Under the pieces are notes generated by a model that was not told the DNA's origin, did not search any database, and was given only the letters and a program-made list of their open reading frames with translations. A program made the position numbers and the translations under genes. Of a DNA stretch of 64,000 nt, positions 1-9,697 are shown piece by piece. Each line of letters begins with the position of its first letter. Positions within the stretch are counted from its first letter, which is position 1. The DNA lies in contig NZ_RBIQ01000008.1 of NCBI RefSeq assembly GCF_003634105.1, forward strand, positions 248,001 through 312,000, written 5' to 3'. Source of the DNA: Maribacter vaceletii. Its GTDB lineage: Bacteria > Bacteroidota > Bacteroidia > Flavobacteriales > Flavobacteriaceae.

Positions 1-2541
1 CCCCTCTCTTTTACCCATGAATTGCCATTTTAGAAAGGTGTTGAATTTATTATTATCATAAGCTGTACCTAGATTAAACATGCTTGTTGGGTTAAATGGT
101 AAATTATTACCAGAATAATCTAGGATTGTATCATCATCTGTGGCAACAGAACCTGCTGCATCATAAACTTTCCAATTGGTAGCTTCTGCTTTTTGTATAG
201 TTCCACCAAAAGAGAAATTTAAATTAGTACTAAGAGAATATGCAGCTTCCCATTCTAATCCAATAGTAGTGGAAGTATTAAATTGAACAGGGGAATAGAA
301 AACAGTATTTGTATCTTCATCAAACTCGAAATTTGAAGACCCTATATCACTTAACTGACTCCAAAATGCGGTAGTTTGGAGCGAGAAATTTTGCGCATTC
401 CATTTTAATCCTAACTCTGCTTGATTAATTTTTTGTATTTCTCCTTTATTTGGAATTTCTATATTAGAAAAATTGTTAAAGTAATAGTTTAACTCCGGAG
501 CTTTGTTTCCTCTAGAAAACCTAGTAAATAGGGACATTTTATCTGATAAAGAATAGTTTATACCTAAAGAATAAGAAAGGTATTTATAATTAAAATCAAA
601 AGTATCTTGTTCGCCTGTTGGTGTATTTACACTATTATCATAGCTAGTTGTTGCATCCCCATCTATTCCTCCTGGAGTAATAAAAGGAGCATACCTATCT
701 TTAATACCATCATGATTAATAGTTTCCCATCGCAAACCTATATCAAACTCTAATTTATCATTTAAAATAAAACGGTCACTTGCAAAAGCTGCAAATTGAC
801 TAACATCTGCTCTTGCATTTACAAAAAACAATCCTCCATAATTACTTAACCCATTAGCATCTGATAACGCCTCTATAGGGACATTAGGGTTTTCTAATGT
901 TACTTGCAACATTCTTGGGTTAGGTTCATAAGTTACAAAACCAAATGTTCCTTGTGTAAAAGTTTCTGTATTTGCCAACCCTAAAGCTACACCAAAGTTT
1001 ATATCATGTTTTTCTAGCTGTTTTCTAATAGTAAGTTGGTCTATAAATTCTTTAGAAGTATTGTCTTTATACCAAGCAGAAGTTCCCATTATAGCATCGT
1101 TTGGTAAAGTGCCTTCTCCAATATATTGAAAAGATTCCCCTGCTAAAATGCCACTGTTATCTACACGAGCCAATTCTTGACCAGATGTTGCTTCTTTAAA
1201 AACAACTTGCCCAATAGGGAAGGGGGATCCAGTTATAAAATATGCTAAAGGATTACTTAAAGAAACAAAAGCATTACTTATACTGGTTTGCCAGTTTGCA
1301 ATTTTATTAGAAAATTTACCATTATTATGAATAGACCAATTGTTGCCTAATTCTTGATTTATGTCTAATCCAAAAGAAATGTCTTGCACTTTTACCCCTT
1401 GCGAAGGATCAAAACTATTGGTTTTGTTTTCCGAGATAAATCTGCCATCAGGTATGGTGCCATTATATGCAGGCATTAATAAGGCGGTAGAATTAAAGTC
1501 TTGCCCAAATGCTGCTTGTGGCTCTTCCCAATTAGTTGCAGCTACACCAGTATATCTATTTGTATTATCGCTAAGGACTTTTCCATAAAATTTAATAGAA
1601 CCCTTTTTGGTCTTTTTTATAAGATTGTATTTTATTTGTCCTCCTTTTCCAAAAGTAAAATCGGTATCTCTAATTCCTTGATCTCTTCTATAATGTCCGC
1701 CAAAATTAAAATACCAATTATTACCAAGTGTTCCGCCAATAGTACCTTCTACTTTATATAAATTATTATCGTTGCCTTGTAAATTACTCCCCAATCTAAT
1801 TTTTCCGGATAGTTTTTCATGAACTCCTTGAGATATAAAATTATAGATACCACCAGGTGCATTTAATGCAGTAATGGCACTACTTCCGCCAGTAACAGCT
1901 TCTACTCTTTCTGTTGTTATGTCTACTCTATGAAATAGGTCTGGGCCATAATACGAGTGCTGTACTAAACTAACAGGTAAACCATCTTCTTGTAAAGATG
2001 CGTAATACCAACCCATATCATCTTCCGCAGAAGCAGATATTCCTCTAGAATATACTCTTGTAAATACTTCCCCTGCAGAAGCATCTACAAAAGTTCCTGG
2101 AACTTCACTTAAAAGGTCTGCAGTACCTCTAGGAATACGATTATTAATAGCTTTAGAGGATACTACAGAAACTGTAGCAGCACTAGCCAATAAAGTTTTG
2201 GGAGCAAAATTCCCTGTAACAATTACATTATTTAAGTACAGCAAATCTTCTTCTAAGATAAAATTAAATGTATTATTCCCATTATCAACCTTAATAGGTT
2301 GTGATACTGTTTTATAGCCTAAATAATTGACTGTAAGGTTATAATTCCCAGTTTTTATATCAGAGAAAAGAAATTCTCCTTTAGTATCTGAAATTATAGA
2401 ACTATTTGTTGGGGTTATGCGTATTGTTGCTCCTGATAATCTATTTCCTTTGGCATCAGAAATAGTACCAGAAATACTTTGTGCAAATGAAAATTGGAAA
2501 AATAAAAAACTACATAAAATAAGTCCTCTAGAAAAATTCAT
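1..2541 (-). CDS. TonB-dependent receptor, 3' end outside window
   Basis: Outer-membrane TonB-dependent receptor; 847 codons are open from the ATG at 2541 down to base 1, so the C-terminal end of the barrel is missing. Residues 1-20 form a signal peptide ending FQFSFA. Residues about 21-100 are a carboxypeptidase-regulatory-like domain (SISGTISDAKGN), followed by a plug domain with VIVTGN and TADLLSEVPGTFVDASAGEV, then beta-barrel sequence rich in aromatic residues. No SusD-type partner lies upstream; the EamA transporter ends 27 bases before this start, so the two may share a transcript. The substrate cannot be told: the domain order fits iron-complex or small-nutrient receptors, and no ligand-specific motif was recognised. 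Confidence 0.92.
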   Translation of the reverse strand, partial: MNFSRGLILCSFLFFQFSFAQSISGTISDAKGNRLSGATIRITPTNSSIISDTKGEFLFSDIKTGNYNLTVNYLGYKTVSQPIKVDNGNNTFNFILEEDLLYLNNVIVTGNFAPKTLLASAATVSVVSSKAINNRIPRGTADLLSEVPGTFVDASAGEVFTRVYSRGISASAEDDMGWYYASLQEDGLPVSLVQHSYYGPDLFHRVDITTERVEAVTGGSSAITALNAPGGIYNFISQGVHEKLSGKIRLGSNLQGNDNNLYKVEGTIGGTLGNNWYFNFGGHYRRDQGIRDTDFTFGKGGQIKYNLIKKTKKGSIKFYGKVLSDNTNRYTGVAATNWEEPQAAFGQDFNSTALLMPAYNGTIPDGRFISENKTNSFDPSQGVKVQDISFGLDINQELGNNWSIHNNGKFSNKIANWQTSISNAFVSLSNPLAYFITGSPFPIGQVVFKEATSGQELARVDNSGILAGESFQYIGEGTLPNDAIMGTSAWYKDNTSKEFIDQLTIRKQLEKHDINFGVALGLANTETFTQGTFGFVTYEPNPRMLQVTLENPNVPIEALSDANGLSNYGGLFFVNARADVSQFAAFASDRFILNDKLEFDIGLRWETINHDGIKDRYAPFITPGGIDGDATTSYDNSVNTPTGEQDTFDFNYKYLSYSLGINYSLSDKMSLFTRFSRGNKAPELNYYFNNFSNIEIPNKGEIQKINQAELGLKWNAQNFSLQTTAFWSQLSDIGSSNFEFDEDTNTVFYSPVQFNTSTTIGLEWEAAYSLSTNLNFSFGGTIQKAEATNWKVYDAAGSVATDDDTILDYSGNNLPFNPTSMFNLGTAYDNNKFNTFLKWQFMGKREG

Positions 2542-2568
2542 AAAATATAAATATCTATTTGGTTAAAA

Positions 2569-3468
2569 CTAAGAATATAAAATTAGTGCTACTCCTAACA
2601 TAATACCTATTAGGGGAACAAGCTTTTTTCGTTTATTTTTTTCTTTAAAAACAATACCGCCAATTAAAACTGCTATAAGTATTTGACTTCTTTTTATGGC
2701 TGATAATAGCATTATTAAAGCTTCTGGGTCTTGCAGAGCCTTAAAATAAAAATAGTCCGCTGTTTGTAATAAAACTCCAACAAGAGGAATGGTCCACCGC
2801 CATTTAAATGCTTTTCTTTTTTCTTTATTTGGGAACCATGTTATGGATAGTATTACTAAAAGTATTAACACGGTATACCAACAAAACCAAAATTGTAAAG
2901 TTTGTGGGGCTAAATCTTGGTATTGAATTAAAAATTTATCGTACAAACCGCTAGAAGCACCTAAGAAAGTAGCACCAATAATTGCAAAAATCCATTTATT
3001 CTTTTTAAAATTTATACCTTCTTTTTTACCAACTCTAGAATATAGAAGTACAGAAAATATAATAAGAAAAAAACCAATCCATTGTAAAAAATTAGGACTT
3101 TCTTGGTATAAGAATATAGCACCTATAAAAGTAAAAAATGGCCCTGCAGAACGTATTGGTGTAACAATGGTTATGGGCAAATGTTTTAATGCTTGGTAAG
3201 CCAAAAGCCACGAAGAGGCCATAATCATAGATTTTATTACTATAAAACCATGCACTTTCCAAGAAATATTGGCAACATAAAAACCTATTTTTTGCATATA
3301 TTCCGGAGATGTTAAAGAACCAATGTAAAATGGCAGTAACAACATAAAACCAGCAATTGTAGTACCTAAAAGCACTGGGAATACTTCATTTCCTTGTACT
3401 GCATGCTTTTTACATAAATTATGTAACCCTAAAAATAAAGCCGATAACAGGCCTAAATACATCCACAT
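2569..3468 (-). CDS. EamA/DMT family membrane transporter
   Basis: A 299-residue inner-membrane protein with about ten hydrophobic segments in two repeated halves, the architecture of the EamA drug/metabolite transporter superfamily. Typical marks are the N-terminal WMYLGLLSALFLGL helix, TIVTPIRSAGPFFTF in the first half and the C-terminal PLIGIMLGVALILYS. The lysine-rich loop between the last helices (KEKNKRKK) fits the positive-inside rule. The substrate is unknown. The gene lies 27 bases upstream of the TonB-dependent receptor, so it may head that operon. A motif TATCTTCG, close to the Bacteroidetes -7 consensus, lies just upstream of the ATG, suggesting a very short leader. Confidence 0.88.
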   Translation of the reverse strand: MWMYLGLLSALFLGLHNLCKKHAVQGNEVFPVLLGTTIAGFMLLLPFYIGSLTSPEYMQKIGFYVANISWKVHGFIVIKSMIMASSWLLAYQALKHLPITIVTPIRSAGPFFTFIGAIFLYQESPNFLQWIGFFLIIFSVLLYSRVGKKEGINFKKNKWIFAIIGATFLGASSGLYDKFLIQYQDLAPQTLQFWFCWYTVLILLVILSITWFPNKEKRKAFKWRWTIPLVGVLLQTADYFYFKALQDPEALIMLLSAIKRSQILIAVLIGGIVFKEKNKRKKLVPLIGIMLGVALILYS

Positions 3469-3671
3469 TCGCGCGAAGATACTTTTTTGAAACGTATTTT
3501 TTTGTGTATTTAAACCTAAAAAAATAACAATTCACGAAAACTTTTCACACCATATAATTAACAATATAATACAAGCATTGTTAGGGTTTTATACTATTAA
3601 AATTCTATTTTTTTTAAAAGAACATCTAACTTGCGTTTTTTTACGTATAGAATTATAATTAAAACCATTAT

Positions 3672-5633
3672 ATGAACCATAAAAGGCTTACCAACCCCTT
3701 TTTATTTGGCTTAGTAGTAATTTTATTTTTTTCTAGTTCTTTATTTGGGCAAACAAAACAGTATTCTGGCCCATATGCTATTGAGAAATATGCTGGTATT
3801 GCTGAATATGATTATTATTTAGTTTCTAAGGATACTGTTTTAGAAGGTGATTTTAAAATGTATCGCTCTAATCTAGATTTATTAATAAACAAAGAAGATT
3901 CTTCCTTTTTATTTGAAGGTGGTTTTAAAGAAAATTATCCTACAGGAGAATGGCTTTTTCAATTCGGAGATTTTAAAACAGATAAAAGTTCGCAACTTGT
4001 AAATTACCAATACCGAGTAAATATTAATGGTATTCAAGAAGAAGCAAAGGGTAAAATTAGAGAAGGAAGACCAGATGGTATATGGGTATATACCGTAAAT
4101 CATATTAAGGATTCTGAAATAGAAAAAACCACCTTTAAAAGTACTATAGAATTTAATAAAGGTGTGCCGCAAAAAGATTTTAGTATAGAAAATGACCAAA
4201 ATACTCTGGTTGGAAGGTTTTTAAGAAATGGAGTAGCGCATGACCAATGGTCCTTATTCTCTAGTAATGCTATGGGGACTAATGAGGATTGGAATTTTTC
4301 TGATGGTATTCTAAAAAACATTCAAATAAATGATTCTAGAAATAAAAGTATTCCCATTTATACACTCAAAAATAAGAATACAAAAACCGTACATTTAGAT
4401 AAACGTTATTTAAACGCTATTCAATTACAAATAGCATTAAATGGAGAAGATTCTATTTATCATGGTAATATAGAACAGTTATTAAAACAGAATAATGATT
4501 ACTACAAAAAGATAGATGGGATACTTTCTAACCTAGGAAAATCTACTTTTTCACCAGAACTTAAAGTAAAAGTACCATATTACCCATTAGATTCTGTAGA
4601 AATTGGTTTAGTAAAAACTATTGTAGATAAGAATAACTCTTCAAAAAAAATACGTGAAGCTTTATTACGAAATACCCAATTAAATATTTTAAAACTCTCC
4701 GATTCTGAATCTTTTTATTACTACAATCTTATAAATGAAATTACCAATACGTTTGTAAACCCAATAGAAAATTTTGTATTATACAATAAGCAACAAATAG
4801 TAGAATTTGTTCCAAGAGAAGCAGTTTTACAAAGCTTATGGGAAGATAAAATTCCTTCTTATAAAACAATAACTGTAGCAAATGATGTAAACAATGTAGA
4901 AAATAAAAAAACATATGAACTTTATGCCGATAAAGATTTTTCTTTTACTACATCTACCAGTTTAGAACAAATTGCACAAATAGCTTCTAATACCCAAAAA
5001 AGCTTAGCACATATTCAAGAAATAGTACTAAATAAATTAACTAAAGAGCAAAGGCAGCAAGAACTAATTAGTTTAGAGGAAACATTAATATCGGATAATA
5101 CGACATTATCAAATTACATAGATTCTACAGCTAATTTCATCAGCAAAAAATATGTTCCAGCATTGCAAAGTATTAATGCTAAATCTAAAGAACAATTAAG
5201 TATTTATGCTACTATAAAAGATAACGGACTTAAATTAGAAAAAGCAAAATCTATCCTTGCGTGTAATAAAACCTATTTAGAACTAGCGAAAACTACAGCT
5301 AATATTCCGGTACAAGTAGACAGTCTTCAAAAAGTATATATAGATAAAATTTGGAATCCTTTTACGGCTACTTTAATGGATGAAGTTATAAAAAAGCAAA
5401 TAACCAATGCTTATGAAAAAGTAGTAATTCCTCATTTTTTAGAGCAAGTAATAAGTAACTTAGATTGTAAACAAGCAGAGGAAATAAATACACAAATAAA
5501 AGCAACATATATAGATGTGTTGGCCCTACGAAATAAGGATACTCATAAACTAGAGCGTAAATTAAAGAAAGAACAAAATCCAAAAACGATAATGGAGTTG
5601 TTTCATAATTACGCAAATACCAAAGACCACTAA
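3672..5633 (+). CDS. Secreted protein with MORN-like repeats and helical C-terminal half
   Basis: A 653-residue protein with a signal peptide (hydrophobic core FLFGLVVILFFSSSLFG). The first third carries at least three diverged MORN/YwqK-type repeats of the form G-x-F/I-(K/R)-(E/N)-x(4)-G-x-W: FEGGFKENYPTGEWLF near residue 80, AKGKIREGRPDGIWVY near 125 and LVGRFLRNGVAHDQWSLF near 185. The remainder is charged, probably alpha-helical and coiled-coil-like, with no recognised domain. It is the first gene of a tight plus-strand set: the DUF2490 gene starts 2 bases after its stop, and a second MORN-repeat gene follows. The shared repeat type in genes one and three suggests one envelope-associated function. 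No enzymatic motif is visible. Confidence 0.8.
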   Translation: MNHKRLTNPFLFGLVVILFFSSSLFGQTKQYSGPYAIEKYAGIAEYDYYLVSKDTVLEGDFKMYRSNLDLLINKEDSSFLFEGGFKENYPTGEWLFQFGDFKTDKSSQLVNYQYRVNINGIQEEAKGKIREGRPDGIWVYTVNHIKDSEIEKTTFKSTIEFNKGVPQKDFSIENDQNTLVGRFLRNGVAHDQWSLFSSNAMGTNEDWNFSDGILKNIQINDSRNKSIPIYTLKNKNTKTVHLDKRYLNAIQLQIALNGEDSIYHGNIEQLLKQNNDYYKKIDGILSNLGKSTFSPELKVKVPYYPLDSVEIGLVKTIVDKNNSSKKIREALLRNTQLNILKLSDSESFYYYNLINEITNTFVNPIENFVLYNKQQIVEFVPREAVLQSLWEDKIPSYKTITVANDVNNVENKKTYELYADKDFSFTTSTSLEQIAQIASNTQKSLAHIQEIVLNKLTKEQRQQELISLEETLISDNTTLSNYIDSTANFISKKYVPALQSINAKSKEQLSIYATIKDNGLKLEKAKSILACNKTYLELAKTTANIPVQVDSLQKVYIDKIWNPFTATLMDEVIKKQITNAYEKVVIPHFLEQVISNLDCKQAEEINTQIKATYIDVLALRNKDTHKLERKLKKEQNPKTIMELFHNYANTKDH

Positions 5634-5635
5634 GA

Positions 5636-6466
5636 ATGATACAGTTTATGAAAATTTTTACAGGTATTTTGGTGTTTTTAATCTTAGGAATTTCCAATAG
5701 TATACAAGCACAAGAAACAGAAAAAGTATTGCCAAAAGAATCTAAATATAAAGAGCCTTCTACAAAGACATGGATAAATACATACGGTAATATTCGTATT
5801 TCTAAACGTCTTTTTTGGATAGCACAAACCCATTTTAGATTTGCAGAAACAGAAGATACTCCTTTTGTTGGCCAGGTAGCACAAATATATAACCGCCATG
5901 CCATTGGATATTTACATTCTAAAAAGTTTAATGCTAGTTTAGGTGGTGTTTTGCGACTTAATTTTAATACCGATGAAAGTTCTACAGACCGTAATTTAGT
6001 TCCAGAATGGCGTATATGGCACCAATACCAATTTGCTGTTCCATTGTCTAGTATGATGATTTATCATAGATTACGTATAGAACATAGATGGACACAAGGT
6101 TTTGAAGAAAATAGCAACTATACATTTAGAAATAGATGGCGCTATATGTTTCGTTTAAAAATTCCGCTAAATAATCATAAACTAAAACCAAAAACTTTTT
6201 ACGTAGCGCCAGAAACCGAACTAATTATGCAGAGTGGAAAATCTGTTGTAGCTAGCCCAATGGAAGACTTAAGGGTAACTACTACTTTAGGATATATATT
6301 AACTCCAAGACTTACCGTAGCTGCAGGAGCAATGTATTCTCAAGGGCAAAATTTAAGTAATGGCGGAGAATATAAACAAAGCTGGGCTATACGTTGCCAC
6401 CTTTATTTTTCTCCTGATTTTAGAAAAGTACGTAATAAACTACCAGAAATACATTTGGACGATTAA
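5636..6466 (+). CDS. DUF2490 family protein, probable outer-membrane beta-barrel
   Basis: A 276-residue protein with an N-terminal signal peptide ending SNSIQAQ. The body contains INTYGNIRISKRLFWIAQTHFRF and repeated amphipathic strands (WRIWHQYQF, RLRIEHRWTQGF, FRNRWRYMFRLKIPL) characteristic of DUF2490, a Bacteroidetes family predicted to form outer-membrane barrels; its function is unknown. The first ATG at 5636 follows the upstream stop by 2 bases. A second ATG at 5648 (MKIFTG) gives a more conventional signal peptide and may be the true start. It lies between two genes with MORN-type repeats and 5 bases before the second, so all three are probably co-transcribed. Confidence 0.85.
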   Translation: MIQFMKIFTGILVFLILGISNSIQAQETEKVLPKESKYKEPSTKTWINTYGNIRISKRLFWIAQTHFRFAETEDTPFVGQVAQIYNRHAIGYLHSKKFNASLGGVLRLNFNTDESSTDRNLVPEWRIWHQYQFAVPLSSMMIYHRLRIEHRWTQGFEENSNYTFRNRWRYMFRLKIPLNNHKLKPKTFYVAPETELIMQSGKSVVASPMEDLRVTTTLGYILTPRLTVAAGAMYSQGQNLSNGGEYKQSWAIRCHLYFSPDFRKVRNKLPEIHLDD

Positions 6467-6471
6467 ATCCT

Positions 6472-7326
6472 ATGAAAATGAAAAGCAAACAAACTATTTT
6501 ATACATACTACTGGCAGCTAGCGTAATAACTTCTATAATTTTTATTACAAAAACAGTTAGCACTCAAAAAAAACTAGAAGAAAGTATAGCAGCACAAAAA
6601 GAGTTACAAAATAGGGTAGAGGTAGAAGATAATATTCTTGAAGCCGATTCTTTATTAATAAAAGGACAATACAGTAAGGCTTTAAAAGTGTACGACGCAC
6701 AATTATCTAATAAAGCTCAGTTTAATAAGGAGCTAAAACTTAAAATTGCATTAACTAATAAACTTCAGGCCTTAGGAGATAATCTACCTGCTAAGACAAA
6801 AGAGTTTATTCCTGAAAATATAGATTCTTTACAAAACGCAAACAAAGAAAAAACACAAGTATTTACAAGAGAGGTAGATTCTTTAAATTTTGCATTAAAA
6901 AAAGCTAGAGTACAAGTAAAACGTATGCGAGCGCAATTACAAGATAATTCGCTAGGAGCATATGTAACTTTTAAAAGCAAAAAAGGAAACTATATTCACT
7001 ACGTTGGTAAAGTAACTAACCAAAAAGCAAATGGTTTTGGAATAGCAATTTTAGACTCTGGTAGCCGCTATGAAGGGCAATGGCATAATAACCAACGTCA
7101 TGGTGAAGGTGTTTTTTATTGGAAAGACGGGGAACACTATAAAGGCTCTTATGAAAATGATGAAAGAAATGGAGAAGGAACATATTATTGGACAAATGGC
7201 GAAAAATATGTAGGTCATTGGAAAGGAGACAAACGTAATGGACAAGGTATTTTTTATAATAAAAAAGGAGACATAATTACACAAGGAGTTTGGGAAAATG
7301 ATAAGCTAGTAGAACAAAAAAAATAA
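6472..7326 (+). CDS. Membrane-anchored coiled-coil protein with C-terminal MORN repeats
   Basis: A 284-residue protein. Residues about 8-28 form one transmembrane segment (TILYILLAASVITSIIFI), followed by a coiled coil to about residue 165. The C-terminal 110 residues hold MORN repeats, clearest at YEGQWHNNQRHGEGVFYW, YKGSYENDERNGEGTYYW and YVGHWKGDKRNGQGIFYN, with degenerate ones on either side. MORN repeats usually bind membranes or proteins. The gene closes the 3672-7326 cluster and shares its repeat type with the first gene. A second ATG two codons downstream is possible. No catalytic domain is present. Confidence 0.85.
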   Translation: MKMKSKQTILYILLAASVITSIIFITKTVSTQKKLEESIAAQKELQNRVEVEDNILEADSLLIKGQYSKALKVYDAQLSNKAQFNKELKLKIALTNKLQALGDNLPAKTKEFIPENIDSLQNANKEKTQVFTREVDSLNFALKKARVQVKRMRAQLQDNSLGAYVTFKSKKGNYIHYVGKVTNQKANGFGIAILDSGSRYEGQWHNNQRHGEGVFYWKDGEHYKGSYENDERNGEGTYYWTNGEKYVGHWKGDKRNGQGIFYNKKGDIITQGVWENDKLVEQKK

Positions 7327-7439
7327 AAAAACATACCTGAGACTCAAAAAAAATACTTTCATAGAATCTTCCTAATTATTAATTTTTACCTAAATTATGA
7401 GAGAAACTCAAAATTTAAACTACTTAAAAATTAATACTA

Positions 7440-7925
7440 ATGAGAAAAATAGACCAGCTATTAGAAGAATATGGAGAAAGTCATCAAACAAAATTTAATA
7501 GAATAGTTCACTATTTTTGCGTTCCTGCAATCTTTTTTAGCCTAATTGGTTTATTAGCATCTATCCCATTAGGAAATTTACTACCAGAAATTATTCCTAA
7601 CGCATTAGTATCCTATGCACATATTGGTAGCATTGTAATTATATTAGGATTGTTATATTATTTAAGACTCTCTATTCCTTTGTTTATTGGTATGTTACTT
7701 TTTTCGGCTTTAGTATTATTTGGTATAAATCAAATACAAGTTCTAAATATAGCACCGCTTTGGGTTATTATGCTTGGTATTTTTGTAATAGCATGGATTG
7801 TGCAATTTGTAGGGCATAATCATGAAGGAAAAAAACCATCTTTTTTAAAAGATGTACAGTTTTTAATGATTGGTCCTGCTTGGACAATGAGTCATTTATT
7901 TGAAGCAGTTGGAATTAAGTTTTAA
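7440..7925 (+). CDS. Mpo1-like (DUF962/YGL010w) membrane protein
   Basis: A 161-residue integral membrane protein with four to five hydrophobic helices. It matches the Mpo1/YGL010w-like family: an N-terminal Y-x(3)-H (YGESH) and NRIVHYFCVPAIFFSLIGLL, then FVGHNHEGKKPSFLKDVQFL and the end GPAWTMSHLF. In yeast the family member Mpo1 is an iron-dependent dioxygenase acting on 2-hydroxy fatty acids, and the conserved histidines (H of HYF, GHNHEGK, MSH) are visible here. Whether the bacterial protein has that activity is inference. The gene stands alone, converging with the Lrp regulator gene one base after its stop. Confidence 0.85.
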   Translation: MRKIDQLLEEYGESHQTKFNRIVHYFCVPAIFFSLIGLLASIPLGNLLPEIIPNALVSYAHIGSIVIILGLLYYLRLSIPLFIGMLLFSALVLFGINQIQVLNIAPLWVIMLGIFVIAWIVQFVGHNHEGKKPSFLKDVQFLMIGPAWTMSHLFEAVGIKF

Positions 7926-7926
7926 A

Positions 7927-8391
7927 TTATTTTATTTTAATCTTGGTTTCATCTTTAAGTTGTCTTATAACAAAAGAACTTTGCAAATTAGATACTATTT
8001 TTAGTTGTGATATTTTATCTAAAATAAACTCTTGGTACTCTTTCATATCACGGAGAACAATTTTTAGTAAATAATCATAAGCACCTGCTATATAACAAAC
8101 TTCTTGTACTTCTTCTAAGGTGTTAATATATGCTTCAAATTCTTTAAAATAATCTTCTTGATGTTTTGCTAAGGTAACCTGGCAATACACTACTAAGTTT
8201 ATATTAATACTTTCTGGATCTATAAGGGCTACATATTTTTTTATAATACCACTAGCTTCAATCCTTTTTATTCTTTCATGAGTAGGTGTAATAGACAAGT
8301 TTACTTTTTGCGCAAGTTGTTTTATAGACTGCTTGCCATCTTCCTGAAGTTCGTTAAGTAACTTTTTATCAATAGCATCTAAAGTCTGCAT
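7927..8391 (-). CDS. Lrp/AsnC family transcriptional regulator
   Basis: A 154-residue regulator: an N-terminal helix-turn-helix (LDAIDKKLLNELQEDGKQSI and the recognition region SITPTHERIKRIEASGII, residues 4-53) joined to an AsnC/RAM ligand-binding domain (residues about 65-140, with YIAGAYDYLLKIVL). Family members sense amino acids and bind as octamers. It is transcribed away from the histidine-decarboxylase-like gene across a 151-bp gap, the usual arrangement for a local Lrp regulator and its target. An amino-acid effector, possibly histidine, is therefore a reasonable inference, but nothing in the sequence identifies it. Confidence 0.9.
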   Translation of the reverse strand: MQTLDAIDKKLLNELQEDGKQSIKQLAQKVNLSITPTHERIKRIEASGIIKKYVALIDPESININLVVYCQVTLAKHQEDYFKEFEAYINTLEEVQEVCYIAGAYDYLLKIVLRDMKEYQEFILDKISQLKIVSNLQSSFVIRQLKDETKIKIK

Positions 8392-8496
8392 AGTAGATTT
8401 TTCTGTTTTACTTTAAAATATAAATTACAAATAGAATTTTTTTTTAATTAAAACCATAAAATTAGAATAATATTTCAATTTACTACTAAAATATAA

Positions 8497-8522
8497 TTGT
8501 ATAATTCTAAAAATTACCTTTG
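8497..8522 (+). promoter_or_regulatory. Promoter of the histidine-decarboxylase-like gene
   Basis: TACCTTTG at 8515-8522 is an exact match to the Bacteroidetes -7 consensus TAnnTTTG. A TTG at 8497-8499 is a possible -33 element; the 15-bp gap is slightly short. The ATG at 8543 lies 20 bases past the -7 box. The divergent lrp-type gene starts on the other side, so an Lrp operator probably lies in 8392-8520. Confidence 0.6.
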
Positions 8523-8542
8523 TAAAAGAAAATATTAATATT

Positions 8543-9664
8543 ATGAATGATAGAATAAAAGGTATATATGAAAGAATTAACACTAATTCTGAAAGCTTTT
8601 TGGGGTACCCACTAGCTAAAGATTTTTCATACCAAGAATTTGCTCCTTTCTTAGATGTTTGTCTTAATAATATTGGAGATCCAGAATCACCATCAACTCT
8701 TGCTATTGATACAAAAGATATAGAAAAAGAATGTGTTGCTTTTTTTGCTGACATTTTATCTACCAATGTAAAAGATGCTTGGGGCTATATAACTAATGGC
8801 GGTACAGAAGGTAATTTATACGGACTCTATTTAGCAAGAGAAACCTTTCCAGATGCTGTTGTGTATTATAGTGAAGCTACACATTATAGCGTAAAAAAGA
8901 ACCTACATTTGCTTAACATAAAAAATATAGTAGTTAGAAGCCAACCAAATGGTGAAATGGATTATGATGATTTAGACCAAATTCTAATGTTAAGAAGAGA
9001 TAAGCCTGCTATATTCTTTCTAAACATTGGTACTACAATGACCGAGGCTATAGATAAATTAGATGAGATAAAACGCATTATTAGAAAATATGCTATAAAA
9101 AACTACTATATACATTGTGATGCTGCTTTCCTTGGTTTAATAGCTCCATTTATAGAACCAAAACCAAAGTTTGATTTTGCGGAGGGAGTAGATAGTATAT
9201 CTATATCTGGGCATAAATTTATTGGTGGCCCAATACCTTCTGGAGTGGTACTTGTAAAGAGAAACCATAGAAATAGAATTGCTAACTCTATTTCTTATAT
9301 TGGCGCTATGGACACTACTATTACGGGTTCTAGAAACGCGTTAACACCTTTGTTTATTTGGTCATTTATTCAAAAACATGGAAAGCAAGGTTTAATAGAA
9401 CGTGCAAGAAATTCTCAGAAAGTAGCTGCATATACCGAGAAAAAATTAAAAGAAATAGGAGTAAATGCTTGGCGTAATAATGAAGCTCTTACGGTTGTTT
9501 TAGATAAACCATCTGAAGCTTTATGCCATAAATACCAATTAGCAAGTGAAGATGGTATAGCGCATATTATTTGTGTTCCAGGCATAGAAAAAGTACAAAT
9601 AGATTTATTTGTAGAAGACTTAAAAAGAGAAAAACAACAGTTAATAACGCAAGAGTTGGTATAA
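8543..9664 (+). CDS. hdc: PLP-dependent histidine decarboxylase (group II family)
   Basis: A 373-residue group II PLP-dependent amino-acid decarboxylase. The sequence follows the Gram-negative histidine decarboxylase pattern: WGYITNGGTEGNLYG (residues 80-94), EATHYSVKKN with the PLP-stacking His114, SQPNGEMDYDDL, HCDAA with Asp193, and SISGHKFIGGPIPSG with the Schiff-base Lys225. Later ITGSRN and INAWRNN-type segments (here VNAWRNNEAL) are also typical. Length equals that of Morganella-type enzymes (about 378). The closest alternative is a serine decarboxylase of the same fold. It probably makes histamine plus CO2 in the cytoplasm. No histidine/histamine antiporter is adjacent. It has its own promoter and terminator and a divergent Lrp regulator. 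Confidence 0.85.
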   Translation: MNDRIKGIYERINTNSESFLGYPLAKDFSYQEFAPFLDVCLNNIGDPESPSTLAIDTKDIEKECVAFFADILSTNVKDAWGYITNGGTEGNLYGLYLARETFPDAVVYYSEATHYSVKKNLHLLNIKNIVVRSQPNGEMDYDDLDQILMLRRDKPAIFFLNIGTTMTEAIDKLDEIKRIIRKYAIKNYYIHCDAAFLGLIAPFIEPKPKFDFAEGVDSISISGHKFIGGPIPSGVVLVKRNHRNRIANSISYIGAMDTTITGSRNALTPLFIWSFIQKHGKQGLIERARNSQKVAAYTEKKLKEIGVNAWRNNEALTVVLDKPSEALCHKYQLASEDGIAHIICVPGIEKVQIDLFVEDLKREKQQLITQELV

Positions 9665-9697
9665 CACCTGTTCTTTATTTAATTTGCTTTAATAGAT

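Noticed and set aside
1361-1761. Plus-strand open frames inside the TonB-dependent receptor gene
   Set aside because: They are antisense shadows of an intact minus-strand gene with clear domain structure.
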